Below, in pieces: positions 37,225 to 49,248 of a stretch of DNA of 64,000 nucleotides. Location: assembly GCF_016650815.1 (NCBI RefSeq), contig NZ_JAEKEZ010000010.1, positions 496,001 to 560,000 of the forward strand, given 5' to 3'. Within the stretch, counting starts at the first letter, position 1. Every line of letters starts with the position of its first letter. This DNA comes from Pseudomonas sp. TH31. GTDB lineage: Bacteria; Pseudomonadota; Gammaproteobacteria; Pseudomonadales; Pseudomonadaceae. The position numbers and the translations under genes were made by a program. The notes below the pieces were generated by a model. The model saw nothing but the letters and a program-made list of their open reading frames with translations, did no database searches and was not told the origin of the DNA.

Positions 37225-38576
37225 CTAGCTCGCTTCAAATAACGCCATGGCCTCGACATGTGCCGTTTGAGGAAACATATCGAGAATCCCGGCACGTTTT
37301 AACCGGTAGCCCTGCTTGATCAATTCGACCGTATCGCGCGCCAGAGTTGCAGGGTTGCACGACACATACACCAACCGTTCGGCGCCCAGGGACTTGAGCT
37401 TGCGCACGACCTCGAAAGCACCGTCACGTGGTGGGTCCAAGAGTACCGCACAAAAGCCTTCGCGCGCCCATTCGGCATCAGTCAAAGGCTGGGATAAATC
37501 GGCCTGAAAAAACTTCGCGTTATGCAGATTGTTGCTAGCGGCGTTTGCGGCAGCGCGCTCTACCATCGCTTGCACACCTTCCACCGCCACCACTTCGCGA
37601 ACGGCTTTGGCCAGCGGCAAGGCAAAGTTGCCCAGCCCGCAGAACAGATCGAGGACGCGTTGATCGGCTTGCGGCTTGAGCCAGTCCAGCGCCTGGGCGA
37701 CCATCGCTTCGTTGACCCCGGCGTTGACCTGGATGAAATCCCCCGGCCGATACGCCAGGTTCAAGTCCCACTGTTCCAGGCGATAACCCAGCTGTTGAGT
37801 GACATCGACCGGTTGCGGCTCACCATCGCCATGCAGCCACAACTGGGCTTCATGGAATGCGCAGAAATCTTTGAGGATCGTCATGTCGGCGTCCGACAAC
37901 GGCGCCATGTGCCGCAGCAATACGGCCAACGACGACCCACTGAACAATTCCACATGCCCCAGCGCCTGAGGTTTGCTCAAGCGGCGGAGCATCTCCGGCA
38001 AGCGGGTCATGATCGGTTGCAAGGGCTGTACCAGCACCGTGCATTCGGTGATCGCAACGATGTCCTGACTGCCCGCCGCGCGGAAACCGACTTCGAGTTT
38101 TTTCGCCTTCATGTCCCAGCGCACCGCTACACGGGCGCGACGCCGGTAACCGAATTCCGGCCCGCTCAACGGCGCGGCCCACTCTTCGGGTTCGACGCCG
38201 GCGACCTTGGACAATTGCTCGGCGAGCATGCGCTGTTTCAGGGCGAGTTGTTCGTTGTGGGGCAGATGCTGCACGCTGCAACCGCCACAGCGACCGGCGT
38301 GCGGGCACGGTGCCGGGCGACGCAGTTCGCTGGCCTGGAACACCCGTTCGGTGCGTGCCTCGACCACTTTGCCGTGGGCACCGAGGACTCGCACCTCGAC
38401 TTCCTCGCCGGCCAATGCGCCGATAACGAACCAGGTGCGACCTTCAAAAACGCGATACCGCGACCGTCATTCGCCAGGCGCTCGATGTTCAGGCGCTGTT
38501 TCTTGCCAGTCGGAATTTGCGGGGCCTTGCTGCCGCCCGCAGGTTGGAAGCGCAGGCCTCTCTCTTGCTTGGCCAT
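37225..38576 (-). CDS. rlmD: 23S rRNA (uracil-1939-C5) methyltransferase, frameshifted at 38446-38450
   Basis: A 450-residue SAM-dependent methyltransferase once corrected. An N-terminal TRAM domain and a 4Fe-4S site ([15 protein letters not shown], with an N-terminal Cys) precede a Rossmann domain with [16 protein letters not shown]. The catalytic Cys motif is [12 protein letters not shown]. The frame breaks after GRGIAF; one more T (plus strand A5, 38446-38450) restores [19 protein letters not shown]. Start ATG 38576 overlaps the cysM stop by one base (TGATG). A deletion artefact is favoured. Confidence 0.93.
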
Positions 38577-39478
38577 CAGTTAGGCGCGTCGAAAATGCCG
38601 GTCGACAAGTAACGGTCGCCACGGTCGCAGATGATCGCAACGATCACCGCGTTTTCAACTTCCCGGGACAGGCGCAACATCGCTGCTACCGCACCGCCCG
38701 AAGACACGCCACAGAAAATGCCTTCTTCGCGGGCCAGACGACGGGTCACGTCTTCGGCTTCGCTTTGCGCCATGTCGACGATGCGGTCGACACGATCGGC
38801 TTGATAAATCTTCGGCAGGTATTCCTGCGGCCAGCGACGGATACCCGGAATCGCCGAACCTTCCATCGGCTGCAGACCGACGATCTGCACGTTGTCGTTC
38901 TGCTCTTTCAAGTAGCGCGACACGCCCATGATGGTCCCGGTGGTGCCCATGGAGCTGACGAAATGGGTGATGGTGCCCTCGGTCTGGCGCCAGATTTCCG
39001 GGCCGGTGGTGGTGTAGTGCGCTTGCGGGTTGTCCCCATTGGCGAACTGGTCCAGCACTTTGCCACGGCCTTCGGCTTCCATTCGCTGAGCGAGGTCGCG
39101 AGCGCCTTCCATGCCTTCTTCCTGGGTGACCAGAATCAGCTCGGCGCCATAGGCCGTCATCGCAGCTTTACGTTCGGCGCTGGAGTTGTCCGGCATGATC
39201 AGGATCATCTTGTAACCCTTGATCGCGGCGGCCATGGCCAGCGCAATTCCGGTGTTACCCGAGGTCGCTTCGATCAGCGTATCACCGGCATGGATCTGCC
39301 CACGCAACTCGGCGCGAGTGATCATCGACAACGCCGGCCGGTCCTTGACCGAACCCGCCGGGTTATTCCCTTCGAGCTTGAGCAAAAGGGTGTTGCTGGT
39401 GGCGCCAGGCAGGCGCTGCAAACGAACCAGCGGAGTGTTGCCGACGCAATCGGCGATGGTTGGGTACTGCAAGGTCAT
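38576..39478 (-). CDS. cysM: Cysteine synthase B
   Basis: A 300-residue PLP-dependent enzyme that makes cysteine from O-acetylserine and sulfide or thiosulfate. The PLP Lys is in [11 protein letters not shown], the substrate loop is [12 protein letters not shown], and the phosphate loop is [22 protein letters not shown] is near the end. The sequence [12 protein letters not shown] is characteristic of CysM as opposed to CysK. Start ATG 39478. It is translationally coupled to rlmD. Confidence 0.95.
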   Translation of the reverse strand: MTLQYPTIADCVGNTPLVRLQRLPGATSNTLLLKLEGNNPAGSVKDRPALSMITRAELRGQIHAGDTLIEATSGNTGIALAMAAAIKGYKMILIMPDNSSAERKAAMTAYGAELILVTQEEGMEGARDLAQRMEAEGRGKVLDQFANGDNPQAHYTTTGPEIWRQTEGTITHFVSSMGTTGTIMGVSRYLKEQNDNVQIVGLQPMEGSAIPGIRRWPQEYLPKIYQADRVDRIVDMAQSEAEDVTRRLAREEGIFCGVSSGGAVAAMLRLSREVENAVIVAIICDRGDRYLSTGIFDAPN

Positions 39479-39796
39479 GGCGTATTCGCAATCCAGACTG
39501 CGGGGGCGCCTATCATACCGGCAAACGCTGGCAGGCCATATCACGCAAAGTGCGGTACTTATGGCTTATGGGAATAAGGGGCTGCTGCGCGACACTTCTT
39601 CTTTACGCAGGTCGCTTCGGCAACAAGCACTGCAGTGTGATTTGTGTGAATACTGCTGACACTTTTGCCGGTTGGGAAACATTGCGCCCGAACAGTGAAG
39701 CTTTGAGCTTGCGTTCCGTGTACGGCCTGGGCAATTGTCGCACCAGTGGTGCGAATTTCTATTCAGCGCGGTAGAAGGGGGCGGCTGTCAGGGCCT
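39479..39796. other. Gene-free spacer upstream of cysM
   Basis: About 320 bases with no supported gene; short open frames here lack ribosome sites. It probably contains the cysM promoter. I see no tRNA, terminator hairpin or recognisable operator. Confidence 0.5.
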
Positions 39797-39893
39797 CATC
39801 GCGAGCAGGCTCGCTCCCACAGGGTTCGGCGTTGTTCACGCGGTTTATGGGCGACACAAGTCCACTGTGGGAGCGAGTCTGCTCGCGAAGGCG
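39797..39893. repeat. REP-type inverted pair overlapping a kinase 3' end
   Basis: The arms CGCGAGCAGGCTCGCTCCCA and TGGGAGCGAGTCTGCTCGCG face each other. The right arm lies inside the last codons of the kinase gene on the minus strand. Confidence 0.88.
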
Positions 39894-41246
39894 TCGGCAC
39901 TGACACCATCAACATCAGCCACCAATCGCATGTTCAGCCGCAACCCGAACTCAGTATTCTCAGCCCAAAGCTCCCCGCCCTGACGCTGCACCGCATTCCG
40001 GGCGATGCTCAATCCCAGTCCGAACCCACCATCCCCCGGCCGCGAACCATCCAGGCGAATGAACGGCGAAAAGATCCTTTCCAGATCGGCTTCAGCCACC
40101 CCGCCGCCTTGATCCCCCAGCCACAAATGCCAGAAGTCTCCATCGCGCTGTCCCCCCAGACGGACAATGCCGCCATCGGGAGAATGCCGAATCGCATTCC
40201 GCAGAATGTTTTCCAGCGCCTGGGCCAATGTATTCAGATGGCCGCGCACCCAGCACGATGCATCCACTGCACAGTGCAGCCGACTCGCCGGCCAGCCACT
40301 TTCATAGCAGGCGTTTTCCGTGAGCATGTCCCACAGTGCCTGAACCTGGATCGATTCGTCGGGCAGCCGCGCACGTTCGGTATCAAGCCAGGCCAGTTGC
40401 AGGGTGTCCTCCACCAGCCGTTGCATGCCGTCGACTTCACGGCCAATGCGTGCACGCAATTGCACCAGCCCCTGTTCACTTTCGCTGGCCACCCGCAAGC
40501 GGCTCAACGGCGTGCGCAATTCATGGGACAGGTCGCGCAACAGTTGTTGTTGCAGGGCGACGGTGCTTTGCAGGCGCTCGGACATGTGGTCGAAGGCCCG
40601 ACCCAGTTCACCCAGTTCATCCGAACGATTGGTGATGTGGCTCGACAGACGCACGTTCAACTGGTCGGCCCGCCAGGCGTTGGCCTGTTCGCGCAAGCTG
40701 TTCAACGGCACCACCAGCAACCGGTATAAACCGACACACAGCAGCAAGGTGAACAGTCCGGGAATCACCCCGCTGGTGATCACGCGCCAGAACACCCGGT
40801 ATTGCCCGGGCAAGAAGCGTTCGGGCAGTTCGATCACCAGGTTGCCTGCGTAGGGGTTGCCGGGAAACGGCACGCGCAGCCACGGCAAGCCTTGCTTGTG
40901 AATAGGCCAATCGAGGCCGCGCAGAAAGGTCAGACGATCGATTTCCTTATCTGTCAGTGGCTGACTGCTCAGCGACTGCAAATCACCGCCAATGACCCCT
41001 ACCCAGCCTGTTTCGCGCTGTTTCATACCTTGCAGCCAGGCATCGATGCCCGCGCGCTGGCCCCGATGCCACGCCTGTTGGGCCTCGGCGGCGTAGCGCG
41101 TCAGCGTGCCTCGAGCGTCATCCGACAGGAACTGGTTGCGCTCCTCCATGTAGCGCCCCCAGGACCAGCTCAGCCAGATCATCAACAAACAGAACGCCAC
41201 CAACAGGCACGCCAGTTTCCAGAACAGCGAGTGCCGGCCCGGCAAA

Positions 41247-41260
<14 letters not shown>
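39845..41260 (-). CDS. Sensor histidine kinase (PirS-like) with REP-encoded C-terminal tail
   Basis: A 471-residue inner-membrane kinase. An N-terminal helix (ACLLVAFCLLMIWLSWSW), a periplasmic domain of about 120 residues, a second helix (VIPGLFTLLLCVGLYRLL) and HAMP (VRLSSHITNRSDELGELG) come first. The box LRDLSHELRTPLSRLR and an ATPase domain (NILRNAIRHSP, DQGGGV, GGFGLGLSIA) follow. The last 13 or so residues (DAFASRLAPTVDLCRP) are read from the REP arm. In P. aeruginosa this locus between cysM and gacS holds pirS; the receptor gene pirA is not present here, so the signal may differ. It overlaps its regulator gene by 14 bases. Confidence 0.9.
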
Positions 41261-41969
<709 letters not shown>

Positions 41970-42183
41970 GACTATCTGCAAATAATTCTCAGTTGGCGAT
42001 TATTCAAGATTGCCTCGCCTGGGGCAACCCACGGTTTGCCCGGAAGGCAAAAGCCCCCATCCAGCCGACGAATGACGAGATCAACTTTACGAAGATTGCC
42101 CGCAAGCAAATCGCTACACTGCGCAAGTGGTGCGTGCCGGATGCACGTGCGGGTTATTCAATCGCGGGATGCAGGAGAGTTGC

Positions 42184-44933
42184 GTGCTCAAGAAACTGGG
42201 AATTAAAGGCCGCGTGCTGTTGCTGACCCTGCTTCCAACCAGCCTGATGGCGTTGGTGCTGGGCGGCTATTTCACCTGGATGCAGCAATCGGACCTGCAA
42301 GCCCAACTCATGCAGCGCGGCGAGATGATCGCCGAACAACTTGCACCGCTGGTTGCCCCGGCCATGGGCCACAAAAACACCGAGTTACTGGAGCGCATCG
42401 CCACCCAGTCACTGGAACAGACCGATGTGCGCGCAGTGACTTTCCTCGCACCCGACCGTACACCGCTGGCCCACGCGGGCCCGACCATGCTCAATGCGGC
42501 ACCGACCGGCAACGGCTCGCAGATGCTGCGGCGCAGCGGTAACGACGCGACCCGCTACTTGCTGCCGGTGTTTGGCAAGCATCGTAATTTGGCCGGTGAC
42601 CTGATTCCCGACGAAGCCGACCGCCTGCTCGGCTGGGTCGAGCTCGAACTGTCCCACAACGGGATGCTGCTGCGCGGTTACCGCAGCCTGTTCGCCAGCC
42701 TGCTGTTGATCGGCGCCGGCCTGGCCGGTGCGGCGTTGCTGGCCTTGCGCATGGGCCGGACTATCAATCGGCCGATCAGCCAGATCAAACTGGCAGTGGC
42801 ACAACTCAAGGACGGTCATCTGGAAACCCGCCTGCCGCCCCTCGGCAGCCAGGAACTGGATGAACTGGCGTCGGGCATCAACCGCATGGCCGGCACCCTG
42901 CAAAACGCCCAGGAAGAATTGCAACACAGCGTCGATCAGGCCACCGAAGACGTGCGCCAGAACCTGGAAACCATCGAGATCCAGAACATCGAACTGGACC
43001 TGGCGCGCAAGGAAGCCCTGGAAGCGAGCCGGATCAAATCCGAGTTTCTGGCCAACATGAGCCATGAAATCCGCACGCCGCTCAATGGCATTCTCGGCTT
43101 CACGCATCTGCTGCAAAAAAGCGAGCTGACCCCGCGCCAGCTCGACTATCTGGGTACCATCGAAAAGTCCGCCGACAGTCTGTTGGGGATCATCAACGAG
43201 ATCCTCGATTTTTCGAAAATCGAGGCCGGCAAACTGGTGCTCGACAACATTCCGTTCAACCTGCGCGACTTGCTGCAAGACACCCTGACCATCCTCGCCC
43301 CGGCCGCCCACGCCAAACAGCTGGAACTGGTGAGCCTGGTCTATCGCGACACGCCACTGTCGCTGGTCGGCGATCCGCTGCGGCTCAAGCAGATCCTGAC
43401 CAACCTGGTCAGCAACGCGATCAAGTTCACCCGCGAAGGCACCATCGTCGCCGGGCCATGCTTGAAGAAGAACACGAAGACAGCGTGCAACTGCGCATCA
43501 GCATTCAGGACACCGGCATCGGCCTGTCGAACCAGGACGTGCGCGCCCTGTTCCAGGCTTTCAGCCAGGCCGATAACTCGTTGTCGCGCCAGCCCGGCGG
43601 CACCGGTTTGGGGCTGGTGATTTCCAAGCGCCTGATCGAACAGATGGGTGGAGAGATTGGCGTCGACAGCACGCCGGGCGAAGGTTCGGAATTCTGGGTC
43701 AGCCTGAGCCTGCCGAAAACCCGCGACGACGCCGAGGACCTGCCCGGCCCGCCGTTGCTCGGGCGTCGCGTGGCCGTGCTGGAAAACCACGAACTGGCCC
43801 GTCAGGCATTGCAGCATCAACTGGAAGATTGCGGCCTCGAAGTCACGCCGTTCAATACCCTGGAGAGCCTGACCAATGGCGTCACCGGCGCCCATCAGAC
43901 CGAGCAGGCAATCGATCTGGCGGTACTCGGCATCACCAGCAATGACATGCCGCCGGAGCGTCTCAACCAGCACATCTGGGACCTCGAACACCTGGGCTGC
44001 AAAGTCCTGGTGTTGTGCCCGACCACCGAACAGACGCTGTTCCATCTCTCGGTGCCCAACCCTCACAGTCAGCTCCAGGCCAAACCGGCCTGCACCCGCA
44101 AATTGCGTCGGGCCTTGTCCGACCTGGTCAACCCGCGCCAGCAGCGCAGCGAGCCCGGTGAACCGGTGTCGAGCCGGGCGCCGAAGGTCCTTTGCGTCGA
44201 CGACAACCCGGCCAACCTGCTGCTGGTGCAAACCCTGCTTGAAGACATGGGCGCCAAAGTGCTCGCCGTGGAAAGCGGTTACGCCGCCGTCAAAGCAGTG
44301 CAGAACGAAACCTTCGATCTGGTGCTGATGGACGTGCAGATGCCCGGCATGGATGGGCGTCAAAGCACCGAAGCGATTCGTCAGTGGGAAAGTGAACGGC
44401 ATTGCACGCCGCTGCCGATTGTCGCCCTCACCGCCCACGCCATGGCCAACGAAAAACGTGCGCTGCTGCAAAGCGGCATGGACGATTACCTGACCAAACC
44501 CATCAGCGAACGGCAACTGGCCCAAGTGGTCCTGAAGTGGACCGGCCTGGCACTGCGCAATCAGGGTCCGGAGCGCTCCAGTGACAGCCATGGCGCCAGC
44601 GAATTGCAGGTGCTCGATCACGAAGAAGGCTTGCGCCTGGCTGCCGGCAAGGCGGATCTGGCGGCGGACATGCTGGCGATGCTGCTGGCTTCGCTGGAAG
44701 CCGATCGCGAGGCGATTCGCGTCGCCCGCGAAGCCAACGACCAGAACGCCTTGATCGAGCGGGTCCATCGCCTGCATGGGGCCACGCGTTACTGCGGCGT
44801 GCCGCAATTGCGTGCTGCCTGCCAGCGCAGTGAAACGCTGCTCAAGCAACAGGACCCGAAGGCTGCGGCGGCACTCGAAGAACTGGAGCGCTCAATCAAT
44901 CGCCTGGCCGCACAGGCGCGTATCAGCGCCTGA
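42184..44933 (+). CDS. gacS: Hybrid sensor kinase GacS, frameshifted at 43451-43455
   Basis: A 916-residue protein after correction. It has two N-terminal helices ([38 protein letters not shown]) around a periplasmic domain, then HAMP. The phospho-acceptor box [16 protein letters not shown], an ATPase domain ([27 protein letters not shown]), a receiver with phospho-Asp in [13 protein letters not shown] and a C-terminal Hpt ([13 protein letters not shown]) follow. It phosphorylates GacA, which turns on Rsm small RNAs and secondary metabolism. The break is repaired by one C at 43451-43455 ([13 protein letters not shown]). Start GTG 42184 has AGGAG six bases upstream. gacS mutants arise readily in culture, so a true frameshift should be tested. 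Confidence 0.95.
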
Positions 44934-44974
44934 CCCAGGGCAATACCTCCCCTCGCCCAGACCGCTACGATCCC

Positions 44975-45107
44975 TGTAGCAGCTGGCGAAGCCTGCGTTC
45001 GTCGACGAAGTCGTCGTAAAAACAGGCGATGCGGTGTTGCAGTTAAACCGCGTTATCCGGGTTCGCGACGACTGCGTCGCCGAACGCAGGCTTCGCCAGC
45101 TGCTACA
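44975..45107. repeat. Long inverted repeat, TGTAGCAGCTGGCG family
   Basis: The arms 44975-45001 and 45081-45107 are exactly complementary over 27 bases. It fills the gacS-ldhA spacer. Confidence 0.9.
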
Positions 45108-45128
45108 AAGCTATCCAAGGAGGACACG

Positions 45129-46118
45129 ATGCGCACGATTCTTTTCAGCAGCCAGACCTACGACCGCGACAGCTTCCTCGCCACCGACTTGCCGGCCGGC
45201 GTCGAGTTGCAGTTTCAATCGGCGCGCCTGAGCCTCGATACCGTGGCGCTGGCCGAGCATCACGAGGTGGTGTGCGCCTTCATCAACGATGACCTCAGCG
45301 CCCCGGTGCTCGAACACCTCGCCGCTGGCGGCACCCGCCTGATCGCCCTGCGCTCCGCCGGTTACAACCATGTCGACCTGGTCGCGGCGAAACGCCTGGG
45401 CCTGGCCATCGTGCGGGTGCCTGCCTATTCACCCCACGCCGTGGCCGAACATGCAGTGGCGCTGATCCTGGCGCTTAACCGACACCTGCATCGTGCCTAC
45501 AATCGCACCCGCGAAGGGGATTTCAGCTTGCACGGACTGACCGGCTTCGACTTGGTGGGCAAGACTGTCGGCGTGGTCGGCACCGGGCAGATCGGCGCTA
45601 CGTTCGCCAAAATCATGAACGGATTTGGTTGCCAGTTGCTGGCCTACGACCCATTCCCGAATCCACAGGTCGAAGCCCTCGGCGCGCGCTACCTGAGTTT
45701 GCCGCAATTGTTGGCCGAGTCGCAGATCATCAGCCTGCACTGCCCGCTCAATGAGCAGAGCAAGCACTTGATCAACCGTCAGTCACTGGCCCACCTGCAA
45801 CCGGGAGCGATGCTGATCAACACCGGACGCGGTGGCCTGGTGGACACCCCGGCACTGATCGACGCCTTGAAAGACGGACAATTGGGCTATCTGGGGCTGG
45901 ATGTTTATGAAGAAGAGGCGCAGCTGTTTTTCGAGGATCGCTCGGACTTGCCACTGCAAGACGATGTGCTGGCGCGACTGCTGACCTTCCCCAACGTCAT
46001 CATCACTGCGCACCAGGCCTTCCTGACCCGTGAAGCCCTTGGTGCGATTGCCGCGACTACCTTGCAGAACATCGCTGCCTGGTCGGCCGGGGCGCCGCAA
46101 AACCGGGTCGAAGGCTGA
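45129..46118 (+). CDS. ldhA: Fermentative D-lactate dehydrogenase (2-hydroxyacid dehydrogenase)
   Basis: A 329-residue NAD-dependent enzyme that reduces pyruvate to D-lactate. The dinucleotide motif is VGVVGTGQIGATFAKI. The catalytic Arg is in INTGRGGLVD, Glu in DVYEEEAQLFF and His in TAHQAFLT. The substrate-binding region is ALRSAGYNHVDL. Start ATG 45129 has AAGGAGG seven bases upstream. It follows gacS as in P. aeruginosa. Confidence 0.95.
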   Translation: MRTILFSSQTYDRDSFLATDLPAGVELQFQSARLSLDTVALAEHHEVVCAFINDDLSAPVLEHLAAGGTRLIALRSAGYNHVDLVAAKRLGLAIVRVPAYSPHAVAEHAVALILALNRHLHRAYNRTREGDFSLHGLTGFDLVGKTVGVVGTGQIGATFAKIMNGFGCQLLAYDPFPNPQVEALGARYLSLPQLLAESQIISLHCPLNEQSKHLINRQSLAHLQPGAMLINTGRGGLVDTPALIDALKDGQLGYLGLDVYEEEAQLFFEDRSDLPLQDDVLARLLTFPNVIITAHQAFLTREALGAIAATTLQNIAAWSAGAPQNRVEG

Positions 46119-46136
46119 TCCGGCCAAGCGCTTGGG

Positions 46137-46577
46137 TCAGTGTTTCGATAACAGGATCATCAACCCCAGCCAACCGAAGCCGATCAAGCGCTGTGTCAGG
46201 GAATGGCCGCGGCGCAGCAAAAACCAGACAAAAAACGGTGGCAGTAAAAACACCATGATCTTCAACCACACTTCCACCGGGCGTACCGCGGTGTCGGTCG
46301 CAGGTGCGGTCATCGGCTCAGTCATCGGCGTGCCACGGCGTCGGTGCCGGGAAACAGGCAATGCCATTTCAGGGACTTGCTCGACGTTCGGCGCCGGCCT
46401 GGCCGTGACAGACGAAACCTCCGCGACCCGTTCATCGCGCGGTAACTGCCCGAAGGAAAGTGGTGAAGCCCTGAAGGTGCTCGCTTGCCCCGCGGCGGCG
46501 GGTGCGCCGCAGTGAATGCACGTGGGTGCCACAGAGCTGATGCTCTGCTTGCATTCATAACAATCGATCAAGGCCAT
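46137..46577 (-). CDS. Zinc-ribbon membrane protein, hypothetical
   Basis: A 146-residue protein. An N-terminal zinc ribbon with CYECKQSISSVAPTCIHCG (two CxxC knuckles) is followed by a Pro/Thr-rich linker of about 70 residues and a C-terminal membrane segment (VWLKIMVFLLPPFFVWFLL). The last part (FGWLGLMILLSKH) may be a second one. Start ATG 46577 has AAGGA six bases upstream; ATG 46583 is too close to it. It converges with ldhA. The function is unknown; a membrane-tethered zinc domain suggests protein or nucleic-acid binding. Confidence 0.8.
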   Translation of the reverse strand: MALIDCYECKQSISSVAPTCIHCGAPAAAGQASTFRASPLSFGQLPRDERVAEVSSVTARPAPNVEQVPEMALPVSRHRRRGTPMTEPMTAPATDTAVRPVEVWLKIMVFLLPPFFVWFLLRRGHSLTQRLIGFGWLGLMILLSKH

Positions 46578-46712
46578 TTCCATTCCTTAGGGGGGCAAAA
46601 AGCGGCAGTGTGCCATGAGCGGGCAAGTGATTTGAACCTGATCGAAGGTCACATGCCCACGCCATGCTGCGTTGATGCCCGTGCTAGCATACCGCGCATA
46701 TTTGGAGGACCC

Positions 46713-47147
46713 ATGGTCGAACACGATTTCCGCTACACCCTGATGAACCCGCAGCACACCCTGACCGAATGCCGCGCCCTGGTGCCGGGGCGTTATCAAG
46801 TCACCGGCAATGGCGGCTCGATTCGCAATAATGACGTGCTGGTGGTCACCCTCAAAGGCAGCAAGGACTTGTCCATGCGCCTGAGCGTCGAAACCGTTCG
46901 CCACCTGATCAACCCGCCCGGCCAATGGGTCGCGGTGGCCAGTGGTCCGGTGTTCGGTGAACTGGCGATCCACACCTGGAAGGTCAATTGCGACAGCTGC
47001 ACCAAAGAACTGAGCTTCGAGTTCGCGGTCGACGCCAAATTGGGCAACAAGGCTGAAAAGCCTGCCGCCACAGCGCGCATTGCCGAGCTGGGCTGGACTT
47101 GCGTTGGCGAGAAACACCTGTGCCCGAAATGCCAGGAGCCTGCGTGA
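46713..47147 (+). CDS. Hypothetical protein with a C-terminal zinc-knuckle pattern
   Basis: A 144-residue soluble protein I do not recognise. Two separated CxxC pairs (NCDSCTKE near 90, CPKCQEPA at the end) could bind zinc. The N-terminal half (YQVTGNGGSIRNNDVLVVTL) looks beta-rich. Start ATG 46713 has TTGGAGG seven bases upstream. The stop overlaps the next ATG (TGATG), so it is coupled to the META lipoprotein. An in-frame upstream extension to 46485 has no ribosome site. Confidence 0.82.
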   Translation: MVEHDFRYTLMNPQHTLTECRALVPGRYQVTGNGGSIRNNDVLVVTLKGSKDLSMRLSVETVRHLINPPGQWVAVASGPVFGELAIHTWKVNCDSCTKELSFEFAVDAKLGNKAEKPAATARIAELGWTCVGEKHLCPKCQEPA

Positions 47148-47551
47148 TGAAACACCTTGTTCTGGCCGCCATGGCGGGCGCCAGCCTGATGGGCTGCGCC
47201 GCCGACCCGGTGCAATTGCAGCAAAACCGCAGTTACATTCTGGAGTGGATCGGCGAACGTCCGTTGATGGACTACAGCCATTTGACCATCACCCTGGGTG
47301 ACGACGGTCGCGCCTACGGCAATGGCGGTTGCAACCACTGGTTCGCGCCCTACACCCTGGAAGGCGACAAGCTGAGCTTCGGCAAAGTGGGTAGCACCCG
47401 CAAACTATGCGCACCGGCGTTGATGGAGCAGGAAAAACGTTTCCTGCAAGCGCTGGAAAACGTGCAGCGCTGGGACATCTCCCCGATCGACCAGATGCGT
47501 TTCTGGCCGGCCGAAGGCAAGCCGTTGCGTTGGTGGCTTGAAGAGGGTTGA
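47147..47551 (+). CDS. META-domain lipoprotein (HslJ-like)
   Basis: A 134-residue protein with a lipoprotein signal (LAAMAGASLMGC, Cys acylated). The META domain has GRAYGNGGCNHWFAPY and TRKLCAPALMEQEKRFL, as in E. coli HslJ, whose exact role is unresolved. It is probably anchored in the outer membrane. Coupled to the gene before it. A long inverted repeat follows. Confidence 0.9.
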   Translation: MKHLVLAAMAGASLMGCAADPVQLQQNRSYILEWIGERPLMDYSHLTITLGDDGRAYGNGGCNHWFAPYTLEGDKLSFGKVGSTRKLCAPALMEQEKRFLQALENVQRWDISPIDQMRFWPAEGKPLRWWLEEG

Positions 47552-47568
47552 TGACGCGACACAGCCCT

Positions 47569-47701
47569 TGTAGCAGCTGGCGTAGCCTGCGTTCGGCTGC
47601 GCAACAGTCGTAAACCCTGAGCATGCGGTCGTTCTGCAGGACCGCATACACTGATTTCACGACTGCTGCGCAGCCGGACGCAGGCTACGCCAGCTGCTAC
47701 A
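47569..47701. repeat. Long inverted repeat, TGTAGCAGCTGGCG family
   Basis: The arms start TGTAGCAGCTGGCGTAGCCT and end with the near-complement AGGCTACGCCAGCTGCTACA. The match continues inward through the GGCTGCGCA.CAGTCGT part with a few mismatches. Confidence 0.9.
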
Positions 47702-47718
47702 CGTGACGGCTCATCTGC

Positions 47719-48186
47719 TCAATTAGTTGCTTGCAACGCCTCCAGCTTCGCCATCACCCCCGACGCCGTCTGCTCACCCATCAACTGTTCCCGCACCTTG
47801 CCCTTGTTGTCGATGATGTAAGTCACCGGTAGCACTTCACTGCGTGGCAGATCAAAGAAATCCGCCGGATCCTGGGCCAGCACGGTGAACTTGATCCCCA
47901 GCTTCTCACTGGCGCTCTTCAGCTCTTCGCCCTGCACATTGTCGAAGTTGACCCCGAACACACCAATTTTCTTGCCATTGAGCTCTTCGGCCAGCGCGTT
48001 CAACTGCGGGATCTCGGTGCGGCACGGGCCGCACCATTCAGCCCAGTAATTGACCACAATCCATTGTTTGTCGAGACGACCGGACGCCACTTTGTGGCCA
48101 TCCTGGTCGATGCCATAGTCGTTGCCACAGCCCCCCAGCATTAACGCCCCGATGATCGCCAACGCCACTGAAAATCGCCTTGTCAT
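47719..48186 (-). CDS. TlpA/ResA-like thiol-disulphide lipoprotein
   Basis: A 155-residue lipoprotein (IIGALMLGGC lipobox) with a thioredoxin fold. The active site is WCGPC in VVNYWAEWCGPCRTEIPQL and the cis-Pro is in EVLPVTYIID. It reduces or isomerises disulphides on the periplasmic side. Start ATG 48186. It stands alone and divergent from arsC with 114 bases between. Confidence 0.9.
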   Translation of the reverse strand: MTRRFSVALAIIGALMLGGCGNDYGIDQDGHKVASGRLDKQWIVVNYWAEWCGPCRTEIPQLNALAEELNGKKIGVFGVNFDNVQGEELKSASEKLGIKFTVLAQDPADFFDLPRSEVLPVTYIIDNKGKVREQLMGEQTASGVMAKLEALQATN

Positions 48187-48300
48187 GTCGTGATCCTTGC
48201 TCAAAATTGAATGCGCCTGCGACCCATCGACTCTCACGGTTCTGGATTGCGCGCTGCGCAGTTAGAATAGCCGCCACCCTACGCAAGATGCGACCCGCAC

Positions 48301-49247
<947 letters not shown>

Positions 49248-49248
49248 C

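Noticed and set aside
39460..39774. Open frames in the spacer upstream of cysM
   Set aside because: They begin inside the cysM start region antisense, lack ribosome sites, and show no recognisable domain.
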